This document shows positions 44,350 to 56,521 of a stretch of 64,000 bases of DNA, one piece after another (position 1 is the stretch's first letter; the number at the start of each line of letters is the position of its first letter). The notes below the pieces were generated by a model that worked only from the letters and a program-made list of their open reading frames with translations, did not search any database and was not told where the DNA came from. This DNA is from Hevea brasiliensis (taxonomy: Eukaryota > Streptophyta > Magnoliopsida > Malpighiales > Euphorbiaceae): positions 87,707,183 to 87,771,182 of the forward strand of contig NC_079499.1 of assembly GCF_030052815.1 (NCBI RefSeq), in the 5' to 3' direction. A program made the translations under genes and the position numbers.

Positions 44350-44354
44350 CATCA
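44350..44354. repeat. Target-site duplication (left), CATCA
   Basis: Identical to 48312-48316. In other array units the undisturbed site reads TCATCGCAAACGAGG, so the insertion can be placed to the base. Confidence 0.85.
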
Positions 44355-45830
44355 TGTAACACCCCTATTTGTATAACCTAGTATATTTTACTATTCCGGT
44401 GACCAGTGTCGGTCCGGACAATTAAGTAGATTAGAACTATACTTAAGACAACTAAATAAGCCATAAACACAAATAATTAGTAATTGCCAATTAGTTAATT
44501 ATAAATAAGAAAAACAGAACATAAGAAGTTAAACGAGCTGAGAGTCACAGCGATGGGTGACCTTCTCGGGAACGACTGCGAAGTCATTTTAAACTCAAAT
44601 TTCGAACTGTAAAATGTGACGCCGTGGTCCTTAGGACCCTTATGAACACAGTGGAAAAGAGAAAATCAAGAAAAAGAACTGTTAAGTCAGTCAAATAATT
44701 AGGTCAGGGAGCCAGAAGAAATATTGAATTATTTGCAAATCGGGATGAATCGGCGAGGGGCAATTTGGTCAATTGACCTCGAGAGCTGACTCCTGACCTA
44801 ACTGTCAAATAAAATCGGAGAAAAGAAAATTTCAGAATTGAGAATTAAATTAAAGAACTAATAGAAAAATAAATAGAAAAAAAAAAAGAAAATGGAAAAG
44901 TCAAAAGGTGATGACATCATGCATGACCTCATGCATGATTCCATAAAAACAATACTTAATATATTTATTTAATTGGGATTTTTAGGTCTTCCATAAGGAT
45001 AAAAATAAAACAAAAGGAAAGAAAAAAAAAGGAGATAAAGGTCTTCTTCAAAACGTCACTTTCCCTCTCCCTCTCATCTCCATGGAAATTCCTCCATTAA
45101 AGTTGTCTTCAAGCTTTGAAACTCTCACTAAACCTCAACTTCTCCCATACTTACTTCACAAAAACTTGTTCTAGTCACTTGGGAAGTAGCTTGACAACAA
45201 AAAGAAAAAGAAAGGAAGAAGTTTTGAAGAAAAAGAAATTCTACATGAAAGGTTAGTAATCAAATTTAATAATTTGAGTTTGATTCTTACATTTCTAACT
45301 TATTGAGCTTGTAAATAAACTTAAAATGAAAAGAAAATTTGTTGAGGGATTATATAGAATTTTGGATAGCTAGGGTTTGGTTGGACAAAGTATAAATTTA
45401 TTTGAGCTAAACATATTAGGAAACTTAATTGAGTTAAGGGAGCATGGTTATAAGTGTTTAATTAGCTAAATGCAACAAATGACATGAATTAGGGTTTTGA
45501 ACATTAGGGTTTAGAGACCAAAAATGTGAAGAAGTGCTAAATGATGTCTTTGACATAGTTTAAGGGAAGAAATGGTCATTTGTGACCTAATTAAGTGTGT
45601 TAGAAGTGTTTAAATCAAAGCCCAATTCGGATTGGGTATGAAGCATGACCAAAAGTCAACTTTGAGGGACCAAAAATGAAAATTTACAAGTCCAATTGAT
45701 ATGGGACCAATTGGGACTGAAAATAGGCACTAAATGACACAATTTTCATTTAGGAAGCATGCTCAAAAAGTGACCAAAACCTAGTGAACAAACTGACCAA
45801 ACTTGAAAATCTGTAGTATAAACAGTACAC

Positions 45831-46400
45831 ATGAACAGTAATCGTGTTTAGGTCATAACTCGAGCTAGGAAGGTCTAAATGACCTGAAATTTTATCAGTG
45901 GTTAGATGAGATATAGACATAAAACTTTTATGAAGAACACCAACCAAATTATGCCATTAACCCAATCAAATTAGTGAGCAAAGTTGACTCACTGAATCTG
46001 CAAAACTGCAGATTTACCACATGAACAGTAAAGTTTCAATGGCTATAACTCTCTCTAGAAAACTCCGATTTAGGTGATTCTTGAACTGATGGAAACCTAA
46101 GACATAGTAGAAAATTTCATATGAAGAAAATTAGACCAAATTATGGACTTAACTTGATCAAATTGCTGAACGAAGTTGGATCAATAAATCTGCCAGAAAT
46201 AAATTATGCAGCATGAACAGTAACTGTATTTTGGCTATAACTTGACCTAAAAAACTCCAATTGGAGTGATTCAAAAAGGAGAATAAACTTAAGACAATAG
46301 GAAACATTTTTTATGAAGAAAGTTTTGCCAAATTCCAACAGTAAAAGGACCAATGAAATAGTGCAACTTAGGACTCCAAAACTGAAAATTGGCAATTTTG
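45831..46400 (+). repeat. Three ~190-bp tandem repeats inside the solo LTR
   Basis: Each begins CATGAACAGTAA and continues (A/T)GG(C/T)(A/C)ATAACT(C/T) then an aligned block; starts near 45831, 46020 and 46210. The central Tekay LTR has two comparable units. Confidence 0.65.
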
Positions 46401-47556
46401 CCTAAAAGGCCTAAGTTTTGAGAAAATGACTAAAACCAACAAATTTAGTGATCAAAATGTGGTATGTGGGTAAAGTTGGAGTTCCCATACCTATTAAGCC
46501 TTAGAAAGTCAACAATTTGACTTGAATAGTGTAGTGAATAGTAACCCGAAGCACAAAATTTCAAGAACGTCGAGTTAAGCGCGTTAGAGCTAAGTAAAAG
46601 TGAAGCTAAATTTATGTTGGATTTATTTTAAGTTCTAGTACTGAAACACTGTAAAATTGTGTATTTCAGTTGGAAAGAATACCGGGAAAGAACCCGAGGA
46701 ACCGAGTCAAGGCCAAGAGGCGACTCGCTTGAGGTTTGTGCACTGCTAACTCTTTTGTTATTTTTCAATTCCAAATTGATTTGAAATAAATTTATTGTAT
46801 GATTTATGATTTTGTTGTGTTGAGAATTTTAACTTATTGAATGAAATTGTATAATTTGAATATAAATTTTCTTATGCATTTAAGGATTAATTGCACTGTT
46901 TTGAGGATTGTAAATTTTAAGTTGATGTGTTGCCAACCTTGAGCATGAATTTATGATGATTAAATATGTTGATTTGTAAATACTTTGTAAATAGAAATTG
47001 TTTTGAATATGATTTGAAGCCACAGTTGACATGATAAAATATGTTGTGAATTCTCATTAGCTTGTTTAGTGAGATAACTCCTCCACTTGATGGGGCGAGT
47101 TTCTTCCTCTCTGGCTTGCCAGTTGGGGAATGATGTGAATGAGTACTCATATATACTAGCTAGTCTTTGTTTCTCCCTTTTAGCCTTGGTTATTGGGAGA
47201 ATGTGAAATGTCGTGGTGTACAACACGGCATCTATTTGAATTTTGAGTCATAGGTTCGACTGTGTGTATTGTTGGCAACGCCCTTTAAATTATGCATGAC
47301 TTAATAAATTGTGATTGAAATAAATAATTTGTCAGTGATTTAAATTTTTTTTTGTATTATTTCAGAATTTAAAAGAAATTTAACTAAATAATTACTATTT
47401 GATCAAAATGTTATTCAAATGAATAATTTGCATAAATGAAAATGTTGATTTCTGAAGATCATGATTTTTGAAGAATTTAGAAATTTTAAAATTCTATTTG
47501 TTATGAATTGTTAAGCATAATTTGTATTAAGTTTTAAATTATTAGTTTGTGCACCA

Positions 47557-47573
47557 CTGAGTTCACCACTCAG
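47557..47573 (+). other. Predicted LTR hairpin
   Basis: CTGAGT, loop TTCACC-type, ACTCAG: a 6-bp perfect stem. The identical hairpin is at 62172-62188. Confidence 0.45.
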
Positions 47574-48514
47574 CGATAGCTTTGTATGCTGTCGCAGATA
47601 TATAGACTAGAGGAGCAGCAGATTGAGCTGCTGAGGACAGGGGAGCTACCTGCTAGAAGTTATCGGGTATAATTTATACCCTGACTGTAAATATTCATTT
47701 TGATATATGTATTGCATGTAATTGTATGGACATGTAAAATCAGTCTTGAGCAGCTTGTATAAAGTTTGTATAAAGTTGTAATAAATTTTAGTTTGGATTT
47801 TCTTAATGTAAATTTCTAGTATGATGAATATAAATTATTTTGTCTCTAATGAAATATGAGTGGAACTATTTTATTTAATTTGAATGAAATGTATTGCTAG
47901 TATTTTGAGGATTATTGAATTTTGAACTTGAGAAATTGATTGAAATGATTGTGGAGTTGTTGAAATGGATTGAGTTTGATTGTGAAATTGAAGTAGTTGT
48001 TGAAAAAAAAAATTTTAGAAGTGCTTTTTACAGGTATTTGAAGAACTGATTCCTCAAAATACAGACAAAACTCTGTCAAAATTTTTATAAAATTTGCGAA
48101 AAACTAAAATGGACCAAAAATATTAACTATATTTACTTTTAATCAAATGTTTTAAATACCTATTAGAAAATGCTCACCACTTGTCAAAAGTAAATAAATT
48201 GTTTTAAAATCCCTTTTAGGGTACTTAATGAGTTATCGGTAGATGAAGTTCGGTAGTTCATTAGGTATTCTAGGGATCATGTTATGCCTTATAGAGGAGT
48301 AAGGTGTGATACATCACAAACGAGGGTTCAAATTGGTTTGCCAACTTTGATTCCTTAAGACCATCTGACATGAAACTTGCCACAACTACTTGAATGAAAG
48401 AGGCAGCTGCCACCTAGCACACGACCATCTAACCCAAATAAAGACACACTTAATCCACCCCGACACCCCCCCCCTACAGTTCTATAATTTCAAATTGGAA
48501 TGAATTTTAATATT

Positions 48515-48940
48515 GGAAAAAAGATCAAATAATTCTTTGTATTTTCAATCAAGGGCCAAATAAGCTTAAAATTAAGTTTTGAGCAAAATAAACCCTATAC
48601 TTTCTAATTAAGGCCAAATAAGTCCAAACCTAATAAAATATTATTTTTTTAATAATAGATATTACTTTTTGGTTTTTTAAATAATAAAATATTAAAAATG
48701 ATAATTTTAATATTATACAATTTTTATTCACCATGTTTTTCAATTTCTTTTTTTAAATTTTATTTTAAATAAAAATAATAAATAATTTTTAATATTAAAA
48801 ATTTTAAAAAATAATATTTTATTGAGTGTAGACTTATTTGGGCTTATTAAAATTTATAGGGATTTCTTTGGCCCAAAACTTAATTTTAGGCACATTTGAC
48901 TCTCTATTGAAAGTATAAGGGCTTATGTGGACTTTTTTCC
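48515..48940. mobile_element. Array unit 2: inverted-repeat MITE, 426 bp
   Basis: Same family as 43275-43689, GGAAAAAAGATC...GACTTTTTTCC. Flanks TTTTAATATT and TTGAAACATT. Confidence 0.65.
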
Positions 48941-49094
48941 TTGAAACATTCTTTATTGAATTAACTTACAAAAAGCTTAAATACAAAAGTTACTCATGGG
49001 CATAAAGCACATTGCAATATCAGATTACAAGCTTATTGCATTAGTATGAACTAGGTCAAAGAAGCTTTTACTTTCATAGCATGCGTGAAATGCC

Positions 49095-49300
49095 TTGTAG
49101 ATTGTTATTATTGCAATTTTAGGTACTCCGGTTAAGTGTACTACTAGGCCCACTTGAGGATATTTAATAAAAAAAAATATTTTATTAGGTGTAAACTTAT
49201 TTGGCTTTATTAAAAAGTATAGGGATTTTTTTGGCCAAAAACTTAATTTTATGCTTATTTGACCCTCTATTGAAAATATGAGGGCTTATGTGGACTTTTT
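49095..49300 (-). repeat. Unit 2: truncated AHL tail joined to a half MITE
   Basis: The minus-strand Ser/Asn-rich tail end (compare the SSTHNQSTGACNNNNL text of longer copies) is cut near 49167, where the right half of a MITE (TTTGGCTTTATTAAAAAGTA...GGACTTTTTACC) is attached. The same join is at 43906, 50490 and 61130. Confidence 0.55.
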
Positions 49301-49457
49301 ACCTATTAATATTCTTGATTGATTATACTTACAAAAACCTTACATGCGAAGGATACTCATTGACCTAAAGCATAACGCAACATCATATTACAAGCCTATT
49401 GCATTAGTATGGGCTGGGTCATAAAAGGTTTAACTTCCAAAGCATACTCGAAATGCA

Positions 49458-49750
49458 TTACAAGTTCTTATTATTGCAAGCTCTGGTACTCTAGTTATGT
49501 GTACTACTAAGTCCACTTGAGGATTCACTAAGAGTCCTACATGATGGCGAGCTGATTGGTTTAGTTGTCCCTAGCCCGTGGGCAATTTTTGTCATTGCAA
49601 ATGAAGGTTCAAATTAGTTTGCCACTTTGACTCTTTAAGACCATCTAACATGAAACTTGCCACAACTACCTGAACGGAAGATGCAGTTGCCACCTAGCAC
49701 ACGACCATCTAACCCAAATAAAGACACATTTCACCCACCCCTACACCGGC
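49458..49750 (-). pseudogene. AHL (AT-hook/PPC) C-terminal fragment, unit 2
   Basis: From the poly-C edge the minus strand reads the PPC block (VSLFGLDGRVLGG) with a stop just before it (GGTGGGTGA instead of GGTGGGTTA), then a frameshift, the QVVVASFMSDG segment and the Ser-rich tail to about 49458. No start codon, splice-complete structure or AT-hook is present. Confidence 0.6.
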
Positions 49751-49755
49751 GGCAG

Positions 49756-49756
<1 letters not shown>

Positions 49757-49787
<31 letters not shown>
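49757..49787. repeat. Expanded poly-C tract, about 30 bases
   Basis: The longest of the C tracts at the AHL fragment edges. The proline-rich plus-strand frame here is a by-product. Confidence 0.9.
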
Positions 49788-49826
49788 ACAGTTTGATAAT
49801 TTCAAGTTGGAATGCATTTTAATATT

Positions 49827-50268
49827 GGAAAAAAGATCAAATAATTCTCTGCATTTTCAATCAAGGGCCAAATAAGCTTAAAATTAAATTTTTGGCAAAA
49901 TAAACCATATACTTTCTAATTAAGGCCAAATAAGTCCACACTAATAAAATATTATTTTTTAAAAATAAATATTATTTTTTAGTTTTTAAGTAATAAAATA
50001 TTAAAATAATAATTTTAATATTAAACAATTTTTATTCATCATGTTTTTCAATTTCTTTTTTTAAATTTTATTTTATTTAAAAATAATAAATAATTTTTAA
50101 TATTTAAAATTAAAAAAATAATATTTTTTTATTAAAAAATAATATTTTATTAGATGTGGACTTATTTGGCCTTATTAAAATTTATAGGGATTTCTTTGGC
50201 CCAAAACTTAATTTTAGGCTTATTTAACTCTCTATTGAAAGTACAAGGGCTTATGTGAACTTTTTTCC
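49827..50268. mobile_element. Array unit 3: inverted-repeat MITE, 442 bp
   Basis: Same family, GGAAAAAAGATC...AACTTTTTTCC, flanks TTTTAATATT and TTGAAATATT. Confidence 0.65.
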
Positions 50269-50806
50269 TTGAAATATTCTTTATTGAATTAACTTATAGA
50301 AAGCTTGAATACAAAAGATACTCATGAGTCTAAAGCACAACGCAATATCAGATGACAAGCCTATTGTATTAGTATACACTGGGTCATAGAAGGTCTTACT
50401 TCCATTGCATGCATGAAATGCCTTGTAGGTTGTTAATATTGCAAGCTTCCATACTTCGGTTAAGTGTACTACTAGGCCCACTTAAGGATATTTAATAAAA
50501 AATAATATTTTATTATTAAAAAATAATATTTAATTAAGTGTAGACTTATTTGGCCTTATTAAAAAGTATAAGGATTTTTTTAGCCCAAAACTTCATTTTA
50601 GGCTTATTTGACCCTTTATTGAAAATATGAGGGCTTATGTGGACTTTTAGCCTATTAATATTCTTGATTGAATTAACTTACAAAAACCTTACATACAAAG
50701 GATACTCATAGGCTTAAAGCATAACACAACATCATATTACAAGTCTATTGCATTAGTATGAACTGAGTCATAAATGGTTTCACTTTCATAGCATGCTTCA
50801 AATGCC

Positions 50807-51095
50807 TTACAGGTTGTTATTATTGTAAGCTCCGGTACTCTGGTTATGTGTACTACTAAGCCCACTTGAGGATTCACTAAGAGTCCTACATGATGGTGTG
50901 CTACTTGGTCTAGTTGTCCCTAGCTCGTGGGCAAATTTTATCATCGCAAACGAGGGTTCAAATTGGTTTCCCAACTTTAATTCCTTAAGACCATCTGACA
51001 TGAAACTTGCCACAACTACCTTAATGGAATATGCAGCTGCCACCTAGTACATGACCATTAACCCAAATAAAAACATATTTAACCCACCCCTACAC
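50807..51095 (-). pseudogene. AHL (AT-hook/PPC) C-terminal fragment, unit 3, longest open copy
   Basis: Minus-strand 51043-50807 is open for 78 codons: VAAAYSIKVVVASFMSDGLK, then FEPSFAMIKFAHELG, then PSSTPSCRTLSESSSG, ending CNNNNL-like text (AYNNNNL here) and a stop. AHL proteins end their PPC domain in VQVVVGSF and often have a SPPSQGTLSESSGG-like tail (from knowledge of the family). Upstream, a one-frame jump connects it to the FGLDGRV(L)GG block near 51060. No start codon or AT-hook. Confidence 0.65.
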
Positions 51096-51136
51096 CCCCA
51101 GTTCGATAATTTCAAGTTGGAATGCATTTTAATATT

Positions 51137-51582
51137 GGAAAAAAGGTCAAATAATTCTCTCTATTTTCAATCAATGGCCAAATAAGCTTAAAATTAAGTT
51201 TTGGGCAAAATAAACCATATACTTTCTAATTATGGCCAAATAAGTCTAAACCTAATAAAATATTATTTTTTAATAATAAATATTACTTTTTAGTTTTTTA
51301 AATAATAAAATATTAAAAATAATAATTTTAATATTAAACAATTTTTATTCACCATGTTTTTTTAATATCTTTTTTAAATTTTATTTTAATTAAAAATAAT
51401 AAATAATTTTTAATATTTAAAATTAAAAAAAATAATATTTTGTTATTAAATAATAATATTTTATTAGGTATAGACTTATTTGACTTTATTAAAATTTATA
51501 GGGATTTCTTTAGCCCAAAACTTAATTTTATGCACATTTGACCCTCTATTGAAAGTACAAGGGCTTATGTGGACTTTTTTCC
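51137..51582. mobile_element. Array unit 4: inverted-repeat MITE, 446 bp
   Basis: Same family, GGAAAAAAGGTC...GGACTTTTTTCC, flanks TTTTAATATT and TTGAAATATT. Confidence 0.65.
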
Positions 51583-51727
51583 TTGAAATATTTTTTATTG
51601 AATTAACTTACAGAAAGCTTGAATACAAAAGATACTCATGGGACTAAAGCACAATGAAATATCAGATTATAAGCCTATTACACTGGTATGAACTATGTCA
51701 TAGAAGGTTTTATTTCCATAGCATGCC

Positions 51728-51732
51728 TAAAA
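51728..51732. repeat. Target-site duplication (left) of the copia element, TAAAA
   Basis: The right copy at 61053-61057 is TGAAA. Undisturbed array units read GCATGCCTGAAATG, so TGAAA is the original site and the left copy has one G-to-A change. Confidence 0.75.
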
Positions 51733-53860
51733 TGAAGGAGCGAAAGCATGGAAATTGGTGAATTGGAGTATTGAATTTCAAAATTTTTCTTCTAGGGTCT
51801 CATGCATCATGCCACATCTCTTATGTGCCTAATTAATTTCAATGCTCAATTGCATATTAAAACACTTTTAATATGTATTAGGATCTTCATTTGCCATTTA
51901 AGATTGTGAATTAACAAATTAATTCAATTAAACCCTAATTTGAAAAAGGAATTTGGGCACTAACTTCTTTGATGCAATATGGATGCAATTGACACCTTTA
52001 GGAATCTCTTAGGACTCCAAGTGTTGTCCCTCTAGCTTATCCACATCAAGATCACCAATGGGCAGCCCCCAATTTTGCTTTTCAAGCCTTACCAAATAAT
52101 TATAATTTGGGGTTTTACTTTTAGAGAGGTTATATGTGTGTATAGGACATTAGAAACAATTTCTAGCAATTTTAATTCAAAGGGAATGAATGATTTCTCT
52201 TTGAATTGATGAATAAAGCAAGAAGAGGAGATGGGAGAGAGGTGCCGCCACCTTTGAGAGACAAAAGAGAGTTATATGTTTCTTCTTTTCTTTTCCCTTT
52301 TATAATTAGGTCAAATAATCACTTAAACCCTTTGCCACATGTCACCACCACATGTCACCACCACATTGCATCTTATTTTTAATTGACTTAATCACATTAA
52401 GCCAAGTGTCAAAGCTAAACTTAATCTTGACTTTGATAGCCTTGCATGATAGGAAGACAAATGACAAACTTATATGATGCCATGCGTCACCATCTCATGG
52501 TGCCACATGTCACCATGTGAAATGACCAAATTACCCTTATGTTTTAATTTTGAGTTCTCAACCCAAAATCATTATTTCTCCTCTTCTAATCAATTTATAT
52601 CAAATGTAAATTAATTAATTAATCTCTATTAATTAATTTCTCACAATTAAATTCATATTTAAACACTTTAAATATAAATTTAACTTATACTATACATCAA
52701 ATAACCTAGATTTGATTTCAAGCCATGCTAGGGATTTTGCAATCTCATTGCAAACCAAACTTATTTAATTAATCAATTAAACTCTTTAATTAATCAATTA
52801 AATCACATTTTACTTGGTGATTAACTTGTGTATGTATGTAACTCACTAGGCTCATCACTAATTGGCAATGAGATATGATATTAACTCTTAATATCATCAG
52901 AACTCTTTCTTATCATGAATGATTTCTCTAAATCATTTTAGGCATCTCACAGGCCATGGTTGACAGCTAGCATAGCGTGCCATGGCCACCTAATCAATAA
53001 TAAGGAATACCTTAAATGAACCTTTAATCATATGTTACCATGCACTGGAATCTCTCTATTACAAAATCCCAATTCGAGCTGGAGTCATGGTTAATGTCAA
53101 ACCCCATTTGCTATGAATATTATGTTCTCTTTTAATTCCAGTTCTTGATTAATTAGATTTTCTTGTCAGAAACTCTTTTCTGACTAAATCTGTCTGTCCT
53201 GGCCAGGACCTTGAAACATCAAGAACAATTAAATGAATATATGATTTTATCCCTATTTACTTAGGGTAACAGATTCTATTCTATCTTGATCAACACCTAT
53301 CTCCATATATAACTAGTAGGAGCCAACACATGCCCATATACCCATACACAGTACAAGTATGAAAGCAGTATCAAACTTAAACTACCTATATACAAGATAA
53401 CTGTGTTATCTCAGGTCTAAAGATTATATGCACTGATATGATATATGACAATACATTGACAAGAGTAAACTCCATGTGCTTGTCATATGCGTCACTAGTT
53501 CATCCTACTTATCATGTATAAGTGCTTATCATGTTTGTTATGTGGCATGAGACTCACCACTCCATCTTATTTATATCTCATATAAATACCTTGGGAACAA
53601 ACATGATTATAATCTTTCTGGATAAGTCATGTTTTGTGTGAAGTATCTTCGATTGTAAATCAATTTATGATACTTTGTATTAAAAATACTGTCACTCATA
53701 TTCTTAATAATTTAATAATAAAATTTCTAACAAAATATCAATGGACATTTTTTGTTACACATAAATATATTATGTAAATAGAAATGTGAAATTGCCTTTT
53801 ATTAATAAAATATGCACAAGATACATACAAAATGATATGCTCTAGGGCATACTACTAACA
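51733..53860 (-). mobile_element. Copia 3' LTR
   Basis: In element orientation starts TGTTAGTAGTATGCCC and ends CTTTCGCTCCTTCA. Pairs with 58945-61052. No ORF. Confidence 0.9.
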
Positions 53861-53871
53861 ATCTCTCACTA
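53861..53871 (-). other. Copia polypurine tract
   Basis: Minus strand TAGTGAGAGAT directly before TGTTAG, similar to the GTGGGAGATTGTTAG junction common in plant copia elements. Confidence 0.6.
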
Positions 53872-55024
53872 GCACTAGAGCCATTCATTACAATATCTTA
53901 GACCCATATTCTCAAGATGTCAGTCTAACTAAGTTTGTGATAAGGGCTTTGTGAATGGATTAGCTGGATTTTCAGCTGATGTTATTTTCTGTATGGCTAC
54001 ATTGCCTCACCCAATTATCTCTCTTATAATATGGTAGCGCCTCTCTATGTGTTTGGATTTCTAGTGAGATTGTGGTTCTTTAGCCTCTATGACAGCTCCA
54101 TTGTTGTCACAGTAGAGAGGAACTGCTGACTCAATGGAAGGAACTATTGTAAATTCTATCACGAACTTCTTTATCCAAACAGCCTCTTTTGCAGCATCTG
54201 ATGTAGCAATGTACTCGGCCTCTATAGTGGAATCAGCAGTTGCACTCTGTTTGGAACTCGTGCAACTAACTGTACTTCTATTACAAATGAACACAAACCC
54301 AGAGGTAGACTTTCTATCATCGATATCTTATTGGAAATCAGAATTAGTATAACTATCCAATTGCAAGTCACCACCTCCATAAATTAAGAATAAATCCTTA
54401 GTTCTTCTCAAGTACTTAAGGATATTCTTAACAGCTATCCAGTGTTCCAAACTTAGATTGGATTAAAATTTGCTAGTCAAACTAATAGCATATGGGATAT
54501 CCAGCCTAGTACACATCATTGCATACATCAAACTTCCAATAGCCGAAGCATATGGAATCCTGGCCATTTTTATCTCTTTTTTCAAATGTCTTTGGAGACA
54601 TCTCTTTAGAAAGGTGAATACCATGTCTTACTGGTAACAATCCTCTCTTGGAATCAAGCATGTTAAATCTCTTTAACACCTTTTCCAAGTATAGACTTTG
54701 GGATAAACCAATTATTCTTTTCGCTCTATCTCTATAGATGCGAATTCCAAGAATATAGGTTGTCTCCCCTAAGTCTTTCATGGAGAATGTATTTGACAAC
54801 CATACTTTTATAGTTGTCAAGATACCTATGTCATTACCTATCAATAGAATATCATCCACATATAAGACAAGGAAAGTGATAGCACTATCACTAACCTTCT
54901 TATAAACACATGGCTCATCCATATTTTTTATAAAACCAAATGACTTAATGGCTTCATCAAAACGGATGTTCCAACTCCTCGAAGCTTGTTTTAACTCATA
55001 AATGGATCGCTTTAGCTTGCACAC
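53872..55024 (-). pseudogene. Copia reverse transcriptase (palm) and RNase H, broken
   Basis: Minus-strand 55024-54506 holds the RT palm with the catalytic LYVDDILLIGND (Y-V-D-D) and LGIRIYRDRAKRIIGLSQ. 54505-53980 continues as RNase H: DRKSTSGFVF, SSKQSATADSTIEAEYIA and YCDNNGAV. Stops near 54505, 54460 and 54060 separate the parts. The frame breaks at 55025 from the preceding piece. RT copies the RNA and RNase H removes it; a complete but dead module. Confidence 0.85.
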
Positions 55025-55036
55025 CTTGGAACTATC

Positions 55037-56065
55037 TTAGGATTCAAAACCCCTAAATTGTTCCATGAAAATGTTTTCATCAATGTATCCATCGAGAAAA
55101 GCTGTTTTGACATCCATCTGCCAAATCTCATAATCATAGTATCCAGCTATTGCTAATAGAATCCTAATTGATTTAAGCATGGTAACAGGCGAGAAAGTCT
55201 CCTTATAGTCAATTTCTTGCCTTTGGTGAAACCCTTTCGCTACTAGCCTTGCCTTATAGGTCTCTATCTTTCCATCAGAACCAATTTTCTTCTTGAAAAC
55301 CCATTTATTCTCTATAGGTACAATACCTTCAGGTGGGTCAACAAGGTCCCAAACTTGATCCTTATACATGGAATCAATTTCAGATTTCATAGCTTCAATC
55401 CATTTTGAAGAGTCTATATCTGATATAGCTTCTTCATAGGTAAGAGGATCATCTCCATGATCTACTACTTCATGAGTAAACAACTCTTGTTTATCTTCAT
55501 GAAGAAAACCATATCTCACTGGTGGGTGAGATATCCTGGTTGATCTGTGAGGAATTACTGTAGATGTTTCATCAATATGTGTAGGTTGATTAGATAGATC
55601 TATATCCATTTGATCTGTTGGTTGGTAAGAATTATCTAATTCTAACTCTATTTGCTTTCCTTTGCCAACTTCTTGAATAAACTGTTGTTCAAGAAATATG
55701 GTATCTTTGCTTACCATAGCCTTTTGTGATATAGGCAAATAAAAATAATATCCAAAACTTTCTTTTGGATATCCAACAAATTGACCTTTCTCTGATTTGG
55801 CTCCCAATTTATCAGTGTTTAGCTTTTTAATGTAAGCTGGACAATCCCAAATCTTAACATGCTTAAGACTCGATTTTCTTCCATGCCATATCTCATAAGG
55901 TGTGGAAGAAACTGATTTTGATGAAATCCTATTCAGAATATGCAAAGTTGATTCTAATGTAAATCCCCAAAAGGAAATTGGCATATCAGTATAGCTCATC
56001 ATACTGCGTACCATATCTAATAGGGTACGATTTCTCCTTTCAGATACCCCATTCATTTGTGGCAT
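55037..56065 (-). pseudogene. Copia integrase C-terminal half and RT N-terminus (342 codons open)
   Basis: Starts PQMNGVSERRNRTLLDMVRS, which holds the catalytic Glu, then the conserved TPYEIWHGRKSSLKHVKIWD and GAKSEKGQFVGYPKES. The RT part begins at VWDLVDPPEGIVPIENKWVF and reaches YKARLVAKGFHQRQEIDY and VTMLKSIRILLAIA. It ends at TAA/TAG near 55037. The longest intact frame of the element. Confidence 0.88.
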
Positions 56066-56080
56066 TCCTGGAGGAGTCAG

Positions 56081-56470
56081 TTAGGAGACAATGCCATGCT
56101 CTTTCAAGTATTCATCAAATTCAGTACTTAAGTATTCACCTCCACGATCTGATCGAAGAGTCTTAATACTTTTTCCTATTTGATTTTCTACTTCACATTT
56201 AAATTCTTTGAACTTTTCAAAGGATTCATGTTTGTATTTCATCAAATACAAATACCTAAACCTTGATTTATCATCAGTAAAGGTAATAAAATAATGAAAA
56301 CTACCTCTAGCCATTTCCTTAGATGGACCACATACATCACTATGTATCAATTCCAAAATATTTTTCGCTCTTAGCCCTTGTCCAACAAAAGGTGATCTAG
56401 TCATTTTTCCTTGAAGGCAGGATTCACAAGTTGGAGTAGGTTCAGAACCCAATGAGGATAAAATTCCCAT
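56081..56470 (-). pseudogene. Copia integrase N-terminal half
   Basis: Pre-integrase finger remnant (CESCLQGKMTRSPF), first catalytic Asp in IHSDVCGPSK, the FTDDKSRFRYLYLM block, and second catalytic Asp in LRSDRGGEYLSTEF. Ends at a TAA just before the text preceding the catalytic Glu; the sense codon there is probably CAA (Gln) in this family. Confidence 0.88.
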
Positions 56471-56521
56471 TTTCTCCAGCTTTACAATCCTATCTTCTGG
56501 AACATGACCTAATCTTAAGTG

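Larger units (their letters stand above)
44355..48311 (+). mobile_element. Tekay-type solo LTR, 3957 bp
   Basis: Starts TGTAACACCCC and ends GGTGTGATA (where relatives have GGTGTGACA), between perfect CATCA repeats. It shares the CCGGTGACC/TGTCGGTCCGGAC start block and the GGCTATAACTTGACC...CCAATTGGAGTGATTC region with the LTR at 16320-19431, and the CACTGAGTTCACCACTCAG hairpin region with the LTR at 62066. It contains three ~190-bp tandem repeats (45831-46400). No internal gene, so a solo LTR. Confidence 0.85.
44215..48470 (-). pseudogene. AHL (AT-hook/PPC) C-terminal fragment, split by a solo LTR
   Basis: Two parts: 48470-48312 and 44354-44215. The first carries the PPC block (FGLDGRVLGG, a frameshift, then VVVASF(M)SDGLKE-type text). 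The second carries the Ser-rich tail (PSCRTLSESSSGLSSTHNQS) to a stop at 44215. AHL proteins bind AT-rich DNA through AT-hooks and assemble through the PPC domain; only the end of the PPC and the tail are here. The LTR insertion at 44355 interrupts it. Confidence 0.6.

Noticed and set aside
49657..49875. Plus-strand ORF with a polyproline run
   Set aside because: The prolines are translation of the expanded poly-C tract. The real coding remnant here is the AHL fragment on the minus strand.
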